Source: JANQRX01 sp963663975 (lineage in GTDB: Bacteria > Pseudomonadota > Alphaproteobacteria > Rhizobiales > Kaistiaceae). From it: 64,000 nucleotides of DNA. The DNA lies in the NCBI GenBank assembly GCA_963663975.2, contig CAXXRA010000006.1, positions 186,001 to 250,000 on the forward strand, in the 5' to 3' direction. This document shows, in pieces, positions 17,557 through 26,135 of this stretch (position 1 is its first letter; every line of letters starts with the position of its first letter). The notes under the pieces are model-generated. The model ran no database searches. It was not told where the DNA came from and saw nothing but the letters and a program-made list of their open reading frames with translations. A program made the translations under genes and the position numbers.

Positions 17557-18476
17557 CGGCTGCTCGCAACCTGGAACAAGCCCTGCGGGCGGATGATCAG
17601 AACGACCGCCATCAAAACGTAGATGGCAATGTCCGACAGAGAGGCGCCGAGGCTGTCGGCGGCCGACGGCGGCAAGAGTTCCCGCAGCAAAGCCGGCAGG
17701 ACGGCGCGGCCATAGGTATCGACAAGTCCGACCAGGATCGAGCCGGCGAAGGCGCCGCGAACCGAACCCACGCCGCCGATGATGATGACGACGAAGGTCA
17801 GAATCAGGATGTTTTCGCCCATCCCGACCTGAACCGCCAGGATCGGACCGGCGAGGGCGCCGGCCAGCCCGGCAAGCATGGCGCCGATGCCGAACATCAG
17901 GGTGAACAGAAGCCCGATGTTGATGCCGAGCGCGCCGATCATCTCGCGATTGGTGGAGCCAGCGCGGATACGCATGCCGAGCCTGGTGTTGACGATCAGA
18001 TGGCGAAGGAAAAGCGTGACCGCCAGCCCAGCCACGATGATCGCCAGCCTGTAGGCCGGATAAGGTGTGCCAAACAGATCGACCGCACCGGAGAGCCAGT
18101 CCGGCGGTGCAGAAAACAGCGCCTGCGGCCCCCAGACGATCTTCACCGCCTCATTGGCGAACAGGATGATACCGAAGGTCGCCAGCACCTGGTCGAGGTG
18201 GTCGCGGTCGTAGAGGCGCCGGAGAATCGCGTATTCGAGGATTATTCCGGCGATGCCGGCACCCGCCACCCCGGCGGCCACGCTGAGAAGAAAGCTGCCT
18301 GAAACCATCAGCACGGTCGCGCCGACATACGCCCCGACCATATAGAGAGAGCCATGGGCGAGATTGATCAGGCGCATGATTCCGAAGGTCAGCGTCAGGC
18401 CCGACGCCATCAGGAACAGCATCATGCCCTGCTGGAAACCGTTGAGCGTCTGTTCGAGAAAGAGGGCGGGCGTCAT
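17553..18476 (-). CDS. livH: Branched-chain amino-acid ABC transporter permease LivH
   Basis: This 307-residue permease starts MTPALFLEQTLNGFQQGMML. It has eight or more helices, 'LTFGIMRLINLAHGSLYMVG' (the family's NxxHG motif) and 'GGVGSVRGAFAGSILVGLVD'. It partners LivM in the inner membrane. The substrate-binding protein gene ends 72 bp upstream. Confidence 0.93.
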   Translation of the reverse strand: MTPALFLEQTLNGFQQGMMLFLMASGLTLTFGIMRLINLAHGSLYMVGAYVGATVLMVSGSFLLSVAAGVAGAGIAGIILEYAILRRLYDRDHLDQVLATFGIILFANEAVKIVWGPQALFSAPPDWLSGAVDLFGTPYPAYRLAIIVAGLAVTLFLRHLIVNTRLGMRIRAGSTNREMIGALGINIGLLFTLMFGIGAMLAGLAGALAGPILAVQVGMGENILILTFVVIIIGGVGSVRGAFAGSILVGLVDTYGRAVLPALLRELLPPSAADSLGASLSDIAIYVLMAVVLIIRPQGLFQVASSR

Positions 18477-18548
18477 GGCGGCTCAGAAATGGCTGACCCG
18501 CCGCGAACGGCGGGCCAGTGCGGTTCAGCTACGCTGTAGTGGACGGAC

Positions 18549-19718
18549 CTACATGGAGCAATCGCCGACATAGGCGTTGGAGTGGCCGGTGAAAACCTTG
18601 GTCAGCGTCTTGTTGGTCACGCCGTCGCCATCGGCCACCACCTGCCGGACGTAGATGTCCTGGACCGGGTGGTGGTTGTCGGCGAAGGCGAAATCGCCGC
18701 GAACGCTGTCGAACTCGGCGGCCTTGAGGGCAGCGCGGAAATCATCGCTCTTCGACATATCGCCGCCGACGGCAGCCACGGCGCTGTCGATCAGCAACGC
18801 GGCATCATAGCCCTGGCTGGCATAGAGCGAGGGACGGCGACCATATTTTTCGACGAAGGCCGCGACGAAGGCAGCATTGGCCGGGTTGTCGAGATCGTGG
18901 GTGTACTGGCTGGTGTTGAAGACGCCGAGGGCGGATTCGCCGACCGCCTTCAGGATGCCCTCGTCGAAACTGAAGGCCGGGCCGTAAAGCGGGACGTCCG
19001 AGCCGAGGCCGGCCTGGCTGTACTGCTTGACGAAGTTGATGCCCATGCCGCCGGGCAGGAAGAAGAACACCGCATCGGGCGCGGCGGCACGGATGTTGGC
19101 GATTTCTGCGGCGTAGTCGGTCTGCCCGAGCTGGGTGTAGGTTTCGGAGACAACTTCACCGGTGAAGTAGCGCTTGAATCCGGTCAGGGCGTCCTTGCCG
19201 GCAGGGTAGTTGGGGGCAAGGATGTAGACGGTCTCGACCCCACTGTCGGTGACGTACTGGCCAGCGGCCTCGTGAAGGTTGTCGTTCTGCCAGGCGACGT
19301 TGAAGTAATTCTGGTCACACTGGGCGCCTGCCAAAGCCGACGGTCCGGCGTTGGGACTGATGTAGAACTTGCCTTCCCTGGTGACGCTCGGGACCACGGC
19401 CATGGCGAGGTTGGACCACACGATACCGGTGACGATATCGACGTTGTCCTGTTTCAGCATGCGGGTCGCCGCCTGCTTGGCGTTTTCAACCTTGCGGGCA
19501 TCATCGACGACGATGAATTCGGTTTCCGCACCACCCAGCATGCCGTCGCGCTGATCGATCGCGAGCTGGAACCCGTCGCGGATATCGACACCGAGGCTGG
19601 CGCCACCGCCGGACAGGGTCGTGATCATGCCGATCTTCACACCTTCCGCTGATGCGGGGCCAAATCCCATCGCTGCGACGGCAACCGCCGAAGCCAACAA
19701 AACTCTTGCGGTTTTCAC
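18549..19718 (-). CDS. ABC transporter substrate-binding protein (LivJ-like)
   Basis: The protein has about 389 residues. I start it at a GTG (19716-19718) because AGGGAGA lies 8 bp upstream and the product opens with a signal peptide (VKTARVLLASAVAVAAMGFG, cleaved after PASA). The mature part begins 'GVKIGMITTLSGGGASLGVD', the periplasmic-binding type 1 fold of LivJ proteins, with ligand contacts near 'GPSALAGAQCDQNYFNVAWQ'. It captures branched-chain amino acids or similar small carboxylates in the periplasm and delivers them to LivHM. It is the first gene of the operon, so the promoter should lie in 19719-20070. Confidence 0.92.
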   Translation of the reverse strand: MKTARVLLASAVAVAAMGFGPASAEGVKIGMITTLSGGGASLGVDIRDGFQLAIDQRDGMLGGAETEFIVVDDARKVENAKQAATRMLKQDNVDIVTGIVWSNLAMAVVPSVTREGKFYISPNAGPSALAGAQCDQNYFNVAWQNDNLHEAAGQYVTDSGVETVYILAPNYPAGKDALTGFKRYFTGEVVSETYTQLGQTDYAAEIANIRAAAPDAVFFFLPGGMGINFVKQYSQAGLGSDVPLYGPAFSFDEGILKAVGESALGVFNTSQYTHDLDNPANAAFVAAFVEKYGRRPSLYASQGYDAALLIDSAVAAVGGDMSKSDDFRAALKAAEFDSVRGDFAFADNHHPVQDIYVRQVVADGDGVTNKTLTKVFTGHSNAYVGDCSM

Positions 19719-20095
19719 GTTCTTTTCTCCCTTGACGAACGAGACGCGCAGCGCAGGCCACAATCCAAGCCTGCCTGCATGCGTTCGACCTTATCAAACC
19801 GCATAAGCCTTGCAATCACACGGGTGCCGGCGGGCCTGCACGCCGGGCCATCAGGGCGAAGCCTGGCGGGTGGCGCCGGTTGTTCGGGCTGGCGGGTTAT
19901 TTGGTGAGGCGTGCGAGTTCTCCCGGCGCGATTGTGGTTGACCGGTGCCGGTTCGGCCGCCTACCGGAATGCATGCTGGCGATGACGTGTCTCGATCTGA
20001 TTCCGCCGGTTCCTTTTTGATACTCACGGAGCACCGACATCTCGAATTGTCACCAATTGTGGTTGACGACATTTGGCGGGGACCATTCACGGCGA
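19719..20095. other. Junction between the core genome and the accessory block
   Basis: No gene is supportable. The sequence ATTGTGGTTGAC appears twice (about 19930 and 20052). The region must contain the promoter of the liv operon on the minus strand. Phage-like sequence starts at about 20096, so the left edge of the accessory block lies within this stretch. I found no tRNA or integrase here. Confidence 0.5.
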
Positions 20096-20650
20096 CCCCA
20101 TGCCGAACGTGGATCTGGCGCGCGGTTCGTATTTCAGGGACCTGGGCCAGCCCTACCCGCCGCAGGCCGGCGGCGACCCCGACATTCGCCGGCTACAGGA
20201 GCGCCTCCAGTCCGAGGGCTTTGACTCCGGCCCGATCGACGGCATTGACGGCCCACGGACGCAGGCGGCCTTGGCGGCTCGCCGCCAGCAGGAACAGGCC
20301 AACACCGCCAACACTCCGCCCATCCCGCGTTTGCGCCCTGACGTACCCTTGCCCGGGTTACGGCCGGACCAAACGCAGCCGCTTCCTCGTCTGAGGCCCG
20401 CTGTCGATCGTCCGCTTGGCAACAAACTTGCTCCCGTCCCTGCGGCAGCGGCTACCGCCGCGGTCCCTCCAATCTCGGCTCAGCCCAACTTAAACCCGAC
20501 AACGATCGGCACGCTTTATTCGCAAAACTATGAAGCCGGCCTGCGTGAGGCCGGCGTCGGGCGCGCTGAAAGTGCAGTACCCACTTACGGACGACTGCAC
20601 CACGGGTCTTACGGACGACTGCACCACGGGTCGGTGATGGCAGGCGTTGG
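20096..20650 (+). pseudogene. Fragment 1 of a peptidoglycan-binding phage-type protein
   Basis: About 180 residues without a convincing start: 'GSYFRDLGQPYPPQ', then a peptidoglycan-binding_1 repeat ('IRRLQERLQSEGFDSGPIDG', 'DGPRTQAALAARR'), a Pro/Arg-rich linker with repeated 'LRP' units, and 'TIGTLYSQNYEAGLREAGVG'. The same order recurs at 22905-23440, and the NYEAGLREAG segment recurs inside the intact 1270-residue protein at 37427. The 5' end of the gene is missing. The reading frame runs on to 20792 but homology stops near 20640, where a minus-strand exported gene begins to overlap. Confidence 0.65.
20585..20632. repeat. 24-bp perfect tandem duplication
   Basis: A 24-bp unit starting TTACGGACGACTGCAC is present twice back to back (20585-20608 and 20609-20632), adding eight residues (YGRLHHGS). 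The related copy near 23395 has one unit. It is a simple slippage or unequal-crossover product. Confidence 0.9.
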
Positions 20651-20651
20651 G

Positions 20652-20942
20652 CTAGGGGGTGTTACTCACCGCCGGTGCCATCAGCAGGTCGGTAGCGCTT
20701 GGCCAGAGCATAATTTCGATAGCCCGGTCACCCCCGGCCCACGTGGCAGTGCAGATGCGGTTACCGCACTGGACCTCGGGAAACTCAGCTGAGCGTGGCT
20801 GTTCAACTGGCGTCCAGCCGGTGTCCAGTAAAGCGGCTCGGTAGTCGTTGTAAGACCCCAACCCGGCCAACGGAAGCGCCTTGTCCGCCGCAGCGGCGGG
20901 CACAGCCAGTGCCAAGAACAACAGAGTTGAGATATTTCGCAT
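20652..20942 (-). CDS. Small exported protein, type C (96 aa)
   Basis: This 96-residue protein has signal peptide MRNISTLLFLALAVPAAAAD. The mature 77 residues (ALPLAGLGSYNDYRAALLDT...) contain two Cys in 'FPEVQCGNRICTATWAGG', probably a disulfide in the periplasm. I recognise no family. Its ATG (complement of 20940-20942) overlaps the plus-strand ATG at 20941, and its stop lies at the end of homology of fragment 1. It thus sits between two fragments of the peptidoglycan-binding gene, the same layout as the small exported genes at 31.5-37.4 kb. Confidence 0.7.
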   Translation of the reverse strand: MRNISTLLFLALAVPAAAADKALPLAGLGSYNDYRAALLDTGWTPVEQPRSAEFPEVQCGNRICTATWAGGDRAIEIMLWPSATDLLMAPAVSNTP

Positions 20943-21279
20943 GGCGGTTTCCGATAAGCTAACACCCGATAGAGCCGACGCCATCAGGGACGCGGCGGCG
21001 TTGTTGGGCGTTCCGCCCCGTGATCTGGCAACTGTCATCGCGTATGAAACCATAGGTACGTTCTCGACGACGATCAAGGGCGGCGACCGCGGAGTGTACA
21101 CCGGCCTGATCCAGTTCAGCCCAGCAAACTATATTCGCTATAAAGTGGGTCAAAACACCGGTTTTCGTGATCAACTGATGAACTCCGTGGTCCCTTATCT
21201 GAGGGACACGGGCATCAGGCCGGGTATGGGCAAGGCGCACATCTACTCTGCCGTATTAACTGGCGGGTTGAACAGTGAC

Positions 21280-22729
21280 GGCGATGTCCCTATCTCTGTT
21301 GAAATTCGTGGGGCAGGCGTCGCTGGTTGATGATGCTATGCTGCCTTCATGATGGTTTCAATGGCACTGTCGGCGTGAGCCTTTCTCAAGTGCTCCTGGA
21401 GAGCGTTTCGGAGTATGGGCAGCTGACGATAGGCCTTGAGGCGACGGAAGGTCTTCTGGGCCTCCAGCAAGCCGGCGGCGGTCCATCTGAGCGCCATCTC
21501 GGCGTTCCTCCAGCGTTTGACGTTGCGGGTGACCTGACGCACCGTGCCGAGCGCGTTCTCGATGATGTTGGTGCAGGCAAGCGAGCGCCGGAGTTCGTGC
21601 GGCAGGCCGAGGCGGATGATGGTGAGGATCTCGTCCAGCCCCTCCAGGATGCTGCCCGAGACGCCCGGTTCCTCATGCTCCAGACGCCGGGCCAGGTTGC
21701 GCAAGAGCCGCTCGGCCTTGTTTGCGTCGTCCTGGTCCCAGGCCTGACGGAGCGCCTTCTTGACGCTCGCGTGCAAATGTTGGGGCAGGCGCTCGATGAT
21801 GTTACGGCCCTTGTGGACCTGGCAGCGCTGGATGGCGGCGGCCACACCGAAGGTGTTTCGGATCGCTTTGCTGAGCGCCTTCGCGCCATCGACGATGAAC
21901 AGCCGGGGCAGTGTCGGATCGAGCCCCCTGGCGAGGAGATTGTCGATCAAGGCCTGGACGACGACAGTGTTCTCCGTCGCCCCCTCGACCACGGCCAGGA
22001 CATGCTTGTCGCCGTTGCCATCGACGCCGATCGCCGCCATCAGGACATGATCGCCGACATGCAGACCGTCGATCTGGATGACTAGCAGGTCGAGTTCCGA
22101 GAAATCCGAGGCGAGCCAGGCCTTCATCTTCTTGCGTGACAGCGCCACAAAGCGCCGGGAAACGGCCGACTTCGAGGTGCCGTCGCCACGCGCTTTCGCC
22201 AGGTCGCCCTCGGGCAGACGGACCGCGCGGTGGTACTTGCGGGTCGACACGTTCAGGACCATCAGGTTGAGCGCCCACTCGAGCAACAGGTTGCCATCGC
22301 GTAGCGCCTGCCAACTCTCCAAGCTCACCTCTTTGCCCGCCCGGTCACGAACCCGTGGCCGGGCCACCTTCACTTTGCCGCCGTGGTAGCCGATCTCGCT
22401 ATGTGTCCTGCCCCAGCGATAACCTCGACGGTCCCCATGGCGGCGATGTCGGGCCCCGCACACGGTCGTGGCGTCCTCCTCCATCATCTCGGCCAAGGCC
22501 TCGACCCCGGCCAGAAGACAAAACCGATCCACGCTGAGATGGACTGCGTCCATCGCGTCCGCCAGCGGCGGCATAGGAATCGAGGGGGCAAGGGCTTTCG
22601 GGCGGCTGGAACTACGGATATTATTTCCCATGGTGTCGTTCTCCCTTTTGGGTTTGCAGCACCCGGAGCCTAACGGCTCCAGGAGAGCGACACCTACCTC
22701 AACTTTTCAACATCGACCGGGACATCCCC
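21280..22729 (-). mobile_element. IS256-family insertion sequence, copy 1 (1450 bp)
   Basis: The ends are imperfect inverted repeats: left GGCGATGTCCCTATCTCTGT, right (reverse) GGGGATGTCCCGGTCGATGT, both followed by TTGAAA. The element is flanked by the 8-bp target duplication ACAGTGAC (21272-21279 and 22730-22737), as expected for IS256. It carries one transposase gene on the minus strand. Copy 2 lies at 34705-36154 in the same orientation, with identical length and only one base difference noticed (C at 21884, T at 35309). Confidence 0.95.
21336..22631 (-). CDS. IS256-family transposase (copy 1)
   Basis: This 431-residue DDE transposase shows the first Asp in 'LDLLVIQIDGLHVGDHVLMA', the second in 'LPRLFIVDGAKALSKAIRNT', the family's Cys-His segment 'IQRCQVHKGRNIIERLPQHL', and the Glu in 'CTNIIENALGTVRQVTRNVK'. 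Length and motif spacing match intact members, so it is probably active in cut- or copy-out transposition. It interrupts the peptidoglycan-binding gene. Confidence 0.95.
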   Translation of the reverse strand: MGNNIRSSSRPKALAPSIPMPPLADAMDAVHLSVDRFCLLAGVEALAEMMEEDATTVCGARHRRHGDRRGYRWGRTHSEIGYHGGKVKVARPRVRDRAGKEVSLESWQALRDGNLLLEWALNLMVLNVSTRKYHRAVRLPEGDLAKARGDGTSKSAVSRRFVALSRKKMKAWLASDFSELDLLVIQIDGLHVGDHVLMAAIGVDGNGDKHVLAVVEGATENTVVVQALIDNLLARGLDPTLPRLFIVDGAKALSKAIRNTFGVAAAIQRCQVHKGRNIIERLPQHLHASVKKALRQAWDQDDANKAERLLRNLARRLEHEEPGVSGSILEGLDEILTIIRLGLPHELRRSLACTNIIENALGTVRQVTRNVKRWRNAEMALRWTAAGLLEAQKTFRRLKAYRQLPILRNALQEHLRKAHADSAIETIMKAA

Positions 22730-23509
22730 ACAGTGACGGCTCGCCTCACTTCCTATATCCGAGCGGCGCACCCTACCAAGATAGCAACGGAACTGTTGCC
22801 GAACATCTAGCGCGGATGGATGCCCAATACGGCTCCCAGGTCAACGCCGCCCTTCTAGGCGTCCCATCCGATAAGTTCCCGCTGCCCCGCATACGCGGTG
22901 AACCGCAGCCCAACGTGGATCTGGCGCGGGGGTCGTATTTCAGGGACTTGGGCCAGCCCCACCCGCCGCCGCTTTCCGGCGACCTCAAAATTCGCCGGTT
23001 GCAGACGCAGCTCCAGTCCCAGGGTTTCGACCCTGGCCCGATCGACGGTATCGACGGTCCACGGACGCAGGCGGCCCTGGCGGCTCGCCGCCAGCAGGAA
23101 CGGGCCAACATCGCCAACACTCCGCCGATCCCGGGTTTGCGCCCTGACGTACCCTTGCCGCGGTTACGGCCGGACCAAACGCAGCCGCTTCCTCGTCCGA
23201 GGCCCGCTGTCGATCGTCCGTTTGGCAACAATGTTGCTCCCGTCCCTGCGGCAGCGGCTACGGCCGCGGTCCCTCCAATCTCGGCTCAGCCCAACTTAAA
23301 CCCGACAACGATCGGCACGCTTTATTCGCAAAACTATGAAGCCGACTTGCGTGAGGCCGGCGTCGGGCGCGCTGAAAGTGCAGTACCCACTTACGGACGC
23401 CTGCACCACGGGTCGGTGATGACACGCGTTGGGCGTCACTCGCAGAGGGGAACCCTGGCGAGCGGTCCCTCGCGAACGCCCAGGTACTAGGGGCGGGGAG
23501 AGCGCCTAT

Positions 23510-23920
23510 CTAGTCACAGTTTGAAGACTGTAACACGCATCGAATAACTGGCCCCGGCACCGTAATCAGGCCATGCTTGATGTATCCGCCTTCCGAGCAC
23601 GGGTCACTCAGGCGCAGAGAGTCTACCGCTGACTTTTGTTCATCTGTTGCGGTGTAGACAAAAAGGTACCCGTCCTGGAAACCCTCGACCAAGTCAGAGT
23701 GCCACACGCCTACTTCTACTCCGCATTTCGCGGCGTACTCAGCGTGTAAATCGGCAGTATCCGAAAGGAGTTCGGGGATGCGGTATTCCGAGTAGGGTTT
23801 TGCCTTGATTGAGGCGACGATCAGAAAATACGCATCCCACGTGTCGCCCGCCATGGCCGGCATCACATGAAGGAATGCGCTCAACGCAAATGCGTTGGCC
23901 ACGGTGCGCTTAATATGCAT
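23510..23920 (-). CDS. Small exported protein, type D (136 aa)
   Basis: This 136-residue protein has signal peptide MHIKRTVANAFALSAFLHVM (cleavage after AMAG). The mature part (DTWDAYFLIVASIKAKPYSE...) has four Cys, in 'AKCGVEVG', 'SDPCSEGG', 'IRCVLQ' and 'SSNCD', suggesting two periplasmic disulfides. I recognise no family. It lies convergent with the end of the split gene (stop at 23490) and upstream of another peptidase fragment, repeating the fragment/exported-gene pattern of the block. Confidence 0.7.
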   Translation of the reverse strand: MHIKRTVANAFALSAFLHVMPAMAGDTWDAYFLIVASIKAKPYSEYRIPELLSDTADLHAEYAAKCGVEVGVWHSDLVEGFQDGYLFVYTATDEQKSAVDSLRLSDPCSEGGYIKHGLITVPGPVIRCVLQSSNCD

Positions 23921-24121
23921 CGGGTTCCTCCTCTCGCCGCCGAACTGCCATTGGGCGGGACGGGATTTGAACCTAACATGTTGAACCCCGCAAAACGGTA
24001 ATCAGTGCATATGCCCGCCGATATAGGCGAATCTGGGGCGAGATTCCCGGTCTGGTAGAGTGAATGGGCTCAGAGGGGCAACCCGCGCGACGCAACGTTG
24101 TTGTGAGTGAGTGTCCATTGA

Positions 24122-24778
24122 GCGCCCGAATGCGGCAAGCGCGCATCTAGACAAGCGGCAGAATGGAGCGGTTGGTATTTTGAGAAATTCGAAGAAGTCG
24201 GTAAGCCCGCCGCCACCAGCCCTGCGCTTGGCCCAAGCGGCGACTCCGGCAGCGCCCGCACCGGCGGCGTCCCAGACATCACGAGTGGTCCCATTTCGAC
24301 ACTCGACCCCGCCGTGCGCGAGCGATATGCGGCCACCATCCGCGATTTCAATGCAAAGTACGGCTCACAAGGATATCGGCTTGAAATAGACCCGAAAACC
24401 GGTGCGCGTCGCACCAATGAGCAACAGCGCGGCTTACAAAGGGCCCTAAAGGGTAGGGGACCGGCGGGATCGCCTGCCAATACCTGGCACACCGTCGGCG
24501 GCGCGGTTGACTTCATCATTTACAAAGACGGGGTTGTCGATAAGGGAACCACATTCCGCAACGCCTACACGGACCTCCTTGCTCCGATAGCGAAAAAGCA
24601 TAGACTCCACGCGCCCTTCGGCAACGATGTCGGGCATTTTCAGGCGGTGGAACTTCCTCGCGGGCGGGGTGGCGCGAAAGTAAGCGACTTTATTGACCCT
24701 CTGAGTTCGTATTTCAAGGACTTGGGCCAGCCCCACCCGCCGCCGCCGGGCGTGAGGGCGAACAACAGGCTCGCATGA
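24122..24778 (+). pseudogene. M15-type peptidase fragment (VanY/Ala-D-Ala peptidase-like)
   Basis: The frame is open from 24122, after a TGA, to a stop at 24776-24778, but has no good start codon. After a low-complexity Ala/Pro/Gly stretch it reads 'LDPAVRERYAATIRDFNAKY', 'TGARRTNEQQRGLQRALKG', then the M15 zinc motif in 'NTWHTVGGAVDFIIY' (HxxGxAxD) and the third ligand in 'GNDVGHFQAVEL'. All three metal ligands are present. The C-terminus has the 'SSYFKDLGQPHPPPP' linker seen in the other fragments, then runs out of frame into a virion-core remnant. It looks like the N-terminal half of a peptidoglycan hydrolase joined by recombination to unrelated sequence. Confidence 0.65.
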
Positions 24779-25060
24779 AACGGCTGGCGCTGTCGCGCAT
24801 CCAGGCGGTCTCGGCAGCCGGCGGTTTCATGGCCACGGACCCCACAACGCTCGATTTGCTGGGTGATACCGATGAATACGGTACCTATCAGCAGCAGCTG
24901 ACGCAGTATGGCGGCGAGAGCGGGTTTGCCGCGCGGCGGGTTTGCGTGCGCAAGCCGAGAGCGCGCGCATCTCGGGTCAGGCGGCCGCCCGGGCGCTATG
25001 TTCAGCGCGGCAAGCACGATCATCGGAGGCGTTGGCAACATGGCCACGCGGTATGGCTGA
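24748..25060 (+). pseudogene. Podovirus internal virion protein (gp14-like) remnant
   Basis: 'REGEQQARMKRLALSRIQAV', 'ATDPTTLDLLGDTDEYGTYQ', then after a frameshift near 24935 'GLRAQAESARISGQAAARA', and after another shift 'MFSAASTIIGGVGNMATRYG' and stop at 25058-25060. The order (Gln/Ala-rich coil, Leu-x-Asp-Thr motif, Tyr-Gln-rich helix, Ala/Gly-rich hydrophobic C-terminus) is that of the T7-type internal core protein gp14, which forms part of the ejection channel. The N-terminal part is missing, replaced by the M15 fragment. Its stop overlaps the start of the next core gene. Confidence 0.55.
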
Positions 25061-25199
25061 TGCCAAGGCTGTTTGAACCCGAGCGGCGCTGGGCAAGCTG
25101 CCGTCGGCGCGATCCGGGCGCGCCATCGCCCGCTACGACACCACCGCCATTGGTAAAGGGATCACCAAGTTTCGGTGCCGCGCTGCAACGGGTCGGGGG

Positions 25200-25368
25200 C
25201 CAGGTCCACAAGGGCCGTAACATCATCGAGCGCCTGCCCCAACATTTGCACGCGAGCGTCAAGAAGGCGCTCCGTCAGGCCTGGGACCAGGACGACGCAA
25301 ACAAGGCCGAGCGGCTCTTGCGCAACCTGGCCCGGCGTCTGGAGCATGAGGAACCGGGCGTCTCGGGC
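25200..25368 (+). mobile_element. 169-bp internal fragment of the IS256 transposase gene
   Basis: The stretch equals, in reverse complement, 21654-21822 of IS256 copy 1. It encodes the sense-strand residues QVHKGRNIIERLPQHLHASV through EHEEPGVSG. It has neither IS terminus, so it did not arrive by normal transposition. Host sequence on both sides belongs to the virion-core gene. Confidence 0.9.
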
Positions 25369-25570
25369 GATCGCGGCCAACTGGGAGGTGATCGATCGCA
25401 ACCGGTACGACGCAGTGTGGCAGGCGTTCAAGTTTGATGAAATGAAGCGGTACGACGCGACGGTCCGCGAAATGAAACCGGGCGATGCCAAGGGGTTTGC
25501 CGACCGTCACCTCGGCGAGGACGGTTTCAAGACCCGAGCCCGGGCGCTGTTTGGCCAACTGCCCGCCGAC

Positions 25571-25586
25571 CTGAAGGACTGAAGGA
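25571..25586. repeat. 8-bp tandem duplication causing a frameshift
   Basis: CTGAAGGA is present twice in a row. Deleting one copy joins the frame ending 'GQLPADLKD' to the downstream frame 'DYDQKLLGLERTLYGDALEF', so the duplication broke the gene. It could also be the footprint left by an excised element with 8-bp target duplication, such as the IS256 type found here. Confidence 0.8.
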
Positions 25587-26135
25587 CGACTACGATCAGA
25601 AACTGTTGGGACTGGAGCGGACGCTCTACGGCGACGCTCTGGAATTCGAGCGCAAACAGCAAAAAGCGTTCTCGCTCGGTTTGCTGACCGACACCATCGG
25701 TACGGTTGTCCTGCCGAAGGCGGCCATGGCAGCACAGCTGCCGGCGGGCGGCGCCCACAAGGAAGCGCTGCTAAGCGAGGCGGTCGACGACGCGCAAGCC
25801 GCCATCGACACCAGCCCGGCGCTGACGCCAACCAACAAGGACCAAAAATCGCGAACGACCCGTCAGATTATCGAACGCGCCTTTGCCCACGCACTGCCAC
25901 CGGAGGAAAAGGTCCTCCTCGATCCGAACCGCCCGGCGGAAACGGTCGTCGAACGAATCTCGATGATCGAGTCGGGCGACGATCCAACCGCCAGCAATCC
26001 TGGGTCGTCGGCCCTCGGCAAGCACCAATGGCTGGCCGGGACGTGGCTGGGCCTGGTCAGGAAACATCGGCCTGACCTGGCCAAGGGAAAACGCGACGCG
26101 CAGATCTCGGAACTCAGGAAAGATCCGGCGCTGTC

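Larger units (their letters stand above)
20941..23490 (+). pseudogene. Peptidoglycan-lytic/binding protein gene split by IS256
   Basis: The 5' part (20941-21279, 113 codons) reads MAVSDKLTPDRADAIRDAAA... with 'IAYETIGTFSTTIKGGDRGV' and 'YTGLIQFSPANY', a lysozyme or transglycosylase-like region. The IS occupies 21280-22729. After its 8-bp target duplication the frame resumes at 22738 with no shift (GSPHFLYPSGAPYQDSNGTV) and continues through 'GSYFRDLGQPHPPPL', a peptidoglycan-binding_1 repeat and the NYEADLREAGVG segment to a TAG at 23488-23490. Removing the IS and one repeat gives one 363-codon frame. The last ~20 residues differ from the other copies and may be out of frame. Without excision no full product can form. 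Confidence 0.8.

Noticed and set aside
16792..19652. Long plus-strand frames opposite the liv operon
   Set aside because: The minus strand encodes unmistakable LivM, LivH and binding-protein sequences; the opposite frames are compositional shadows.
21327..22085. Long plus-strand frames antisense to both transposases (also 34752-35510)
   Set aside because: They mirror the GC-rich codon pattern of the transposase strand and have no independent protein features.
22468..23490. Long plus-strand reading frame starting inside IS256
   Set aside because: Its first 90 codons are antisense IS sequence; the real coding part begins after the target duplication at 22738 and belongs to the split gene.
23953..23973. 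GGGCGGGACGGGATTTGAACC resembles the reverse complement of a tRNA 3' end (T-arm plus acceptor)
   Set aside because: The T-stem partner bases do not pair and no anticodon arm or 5' half is present; at best a remnant of an attachment site, not a tRNA gene.
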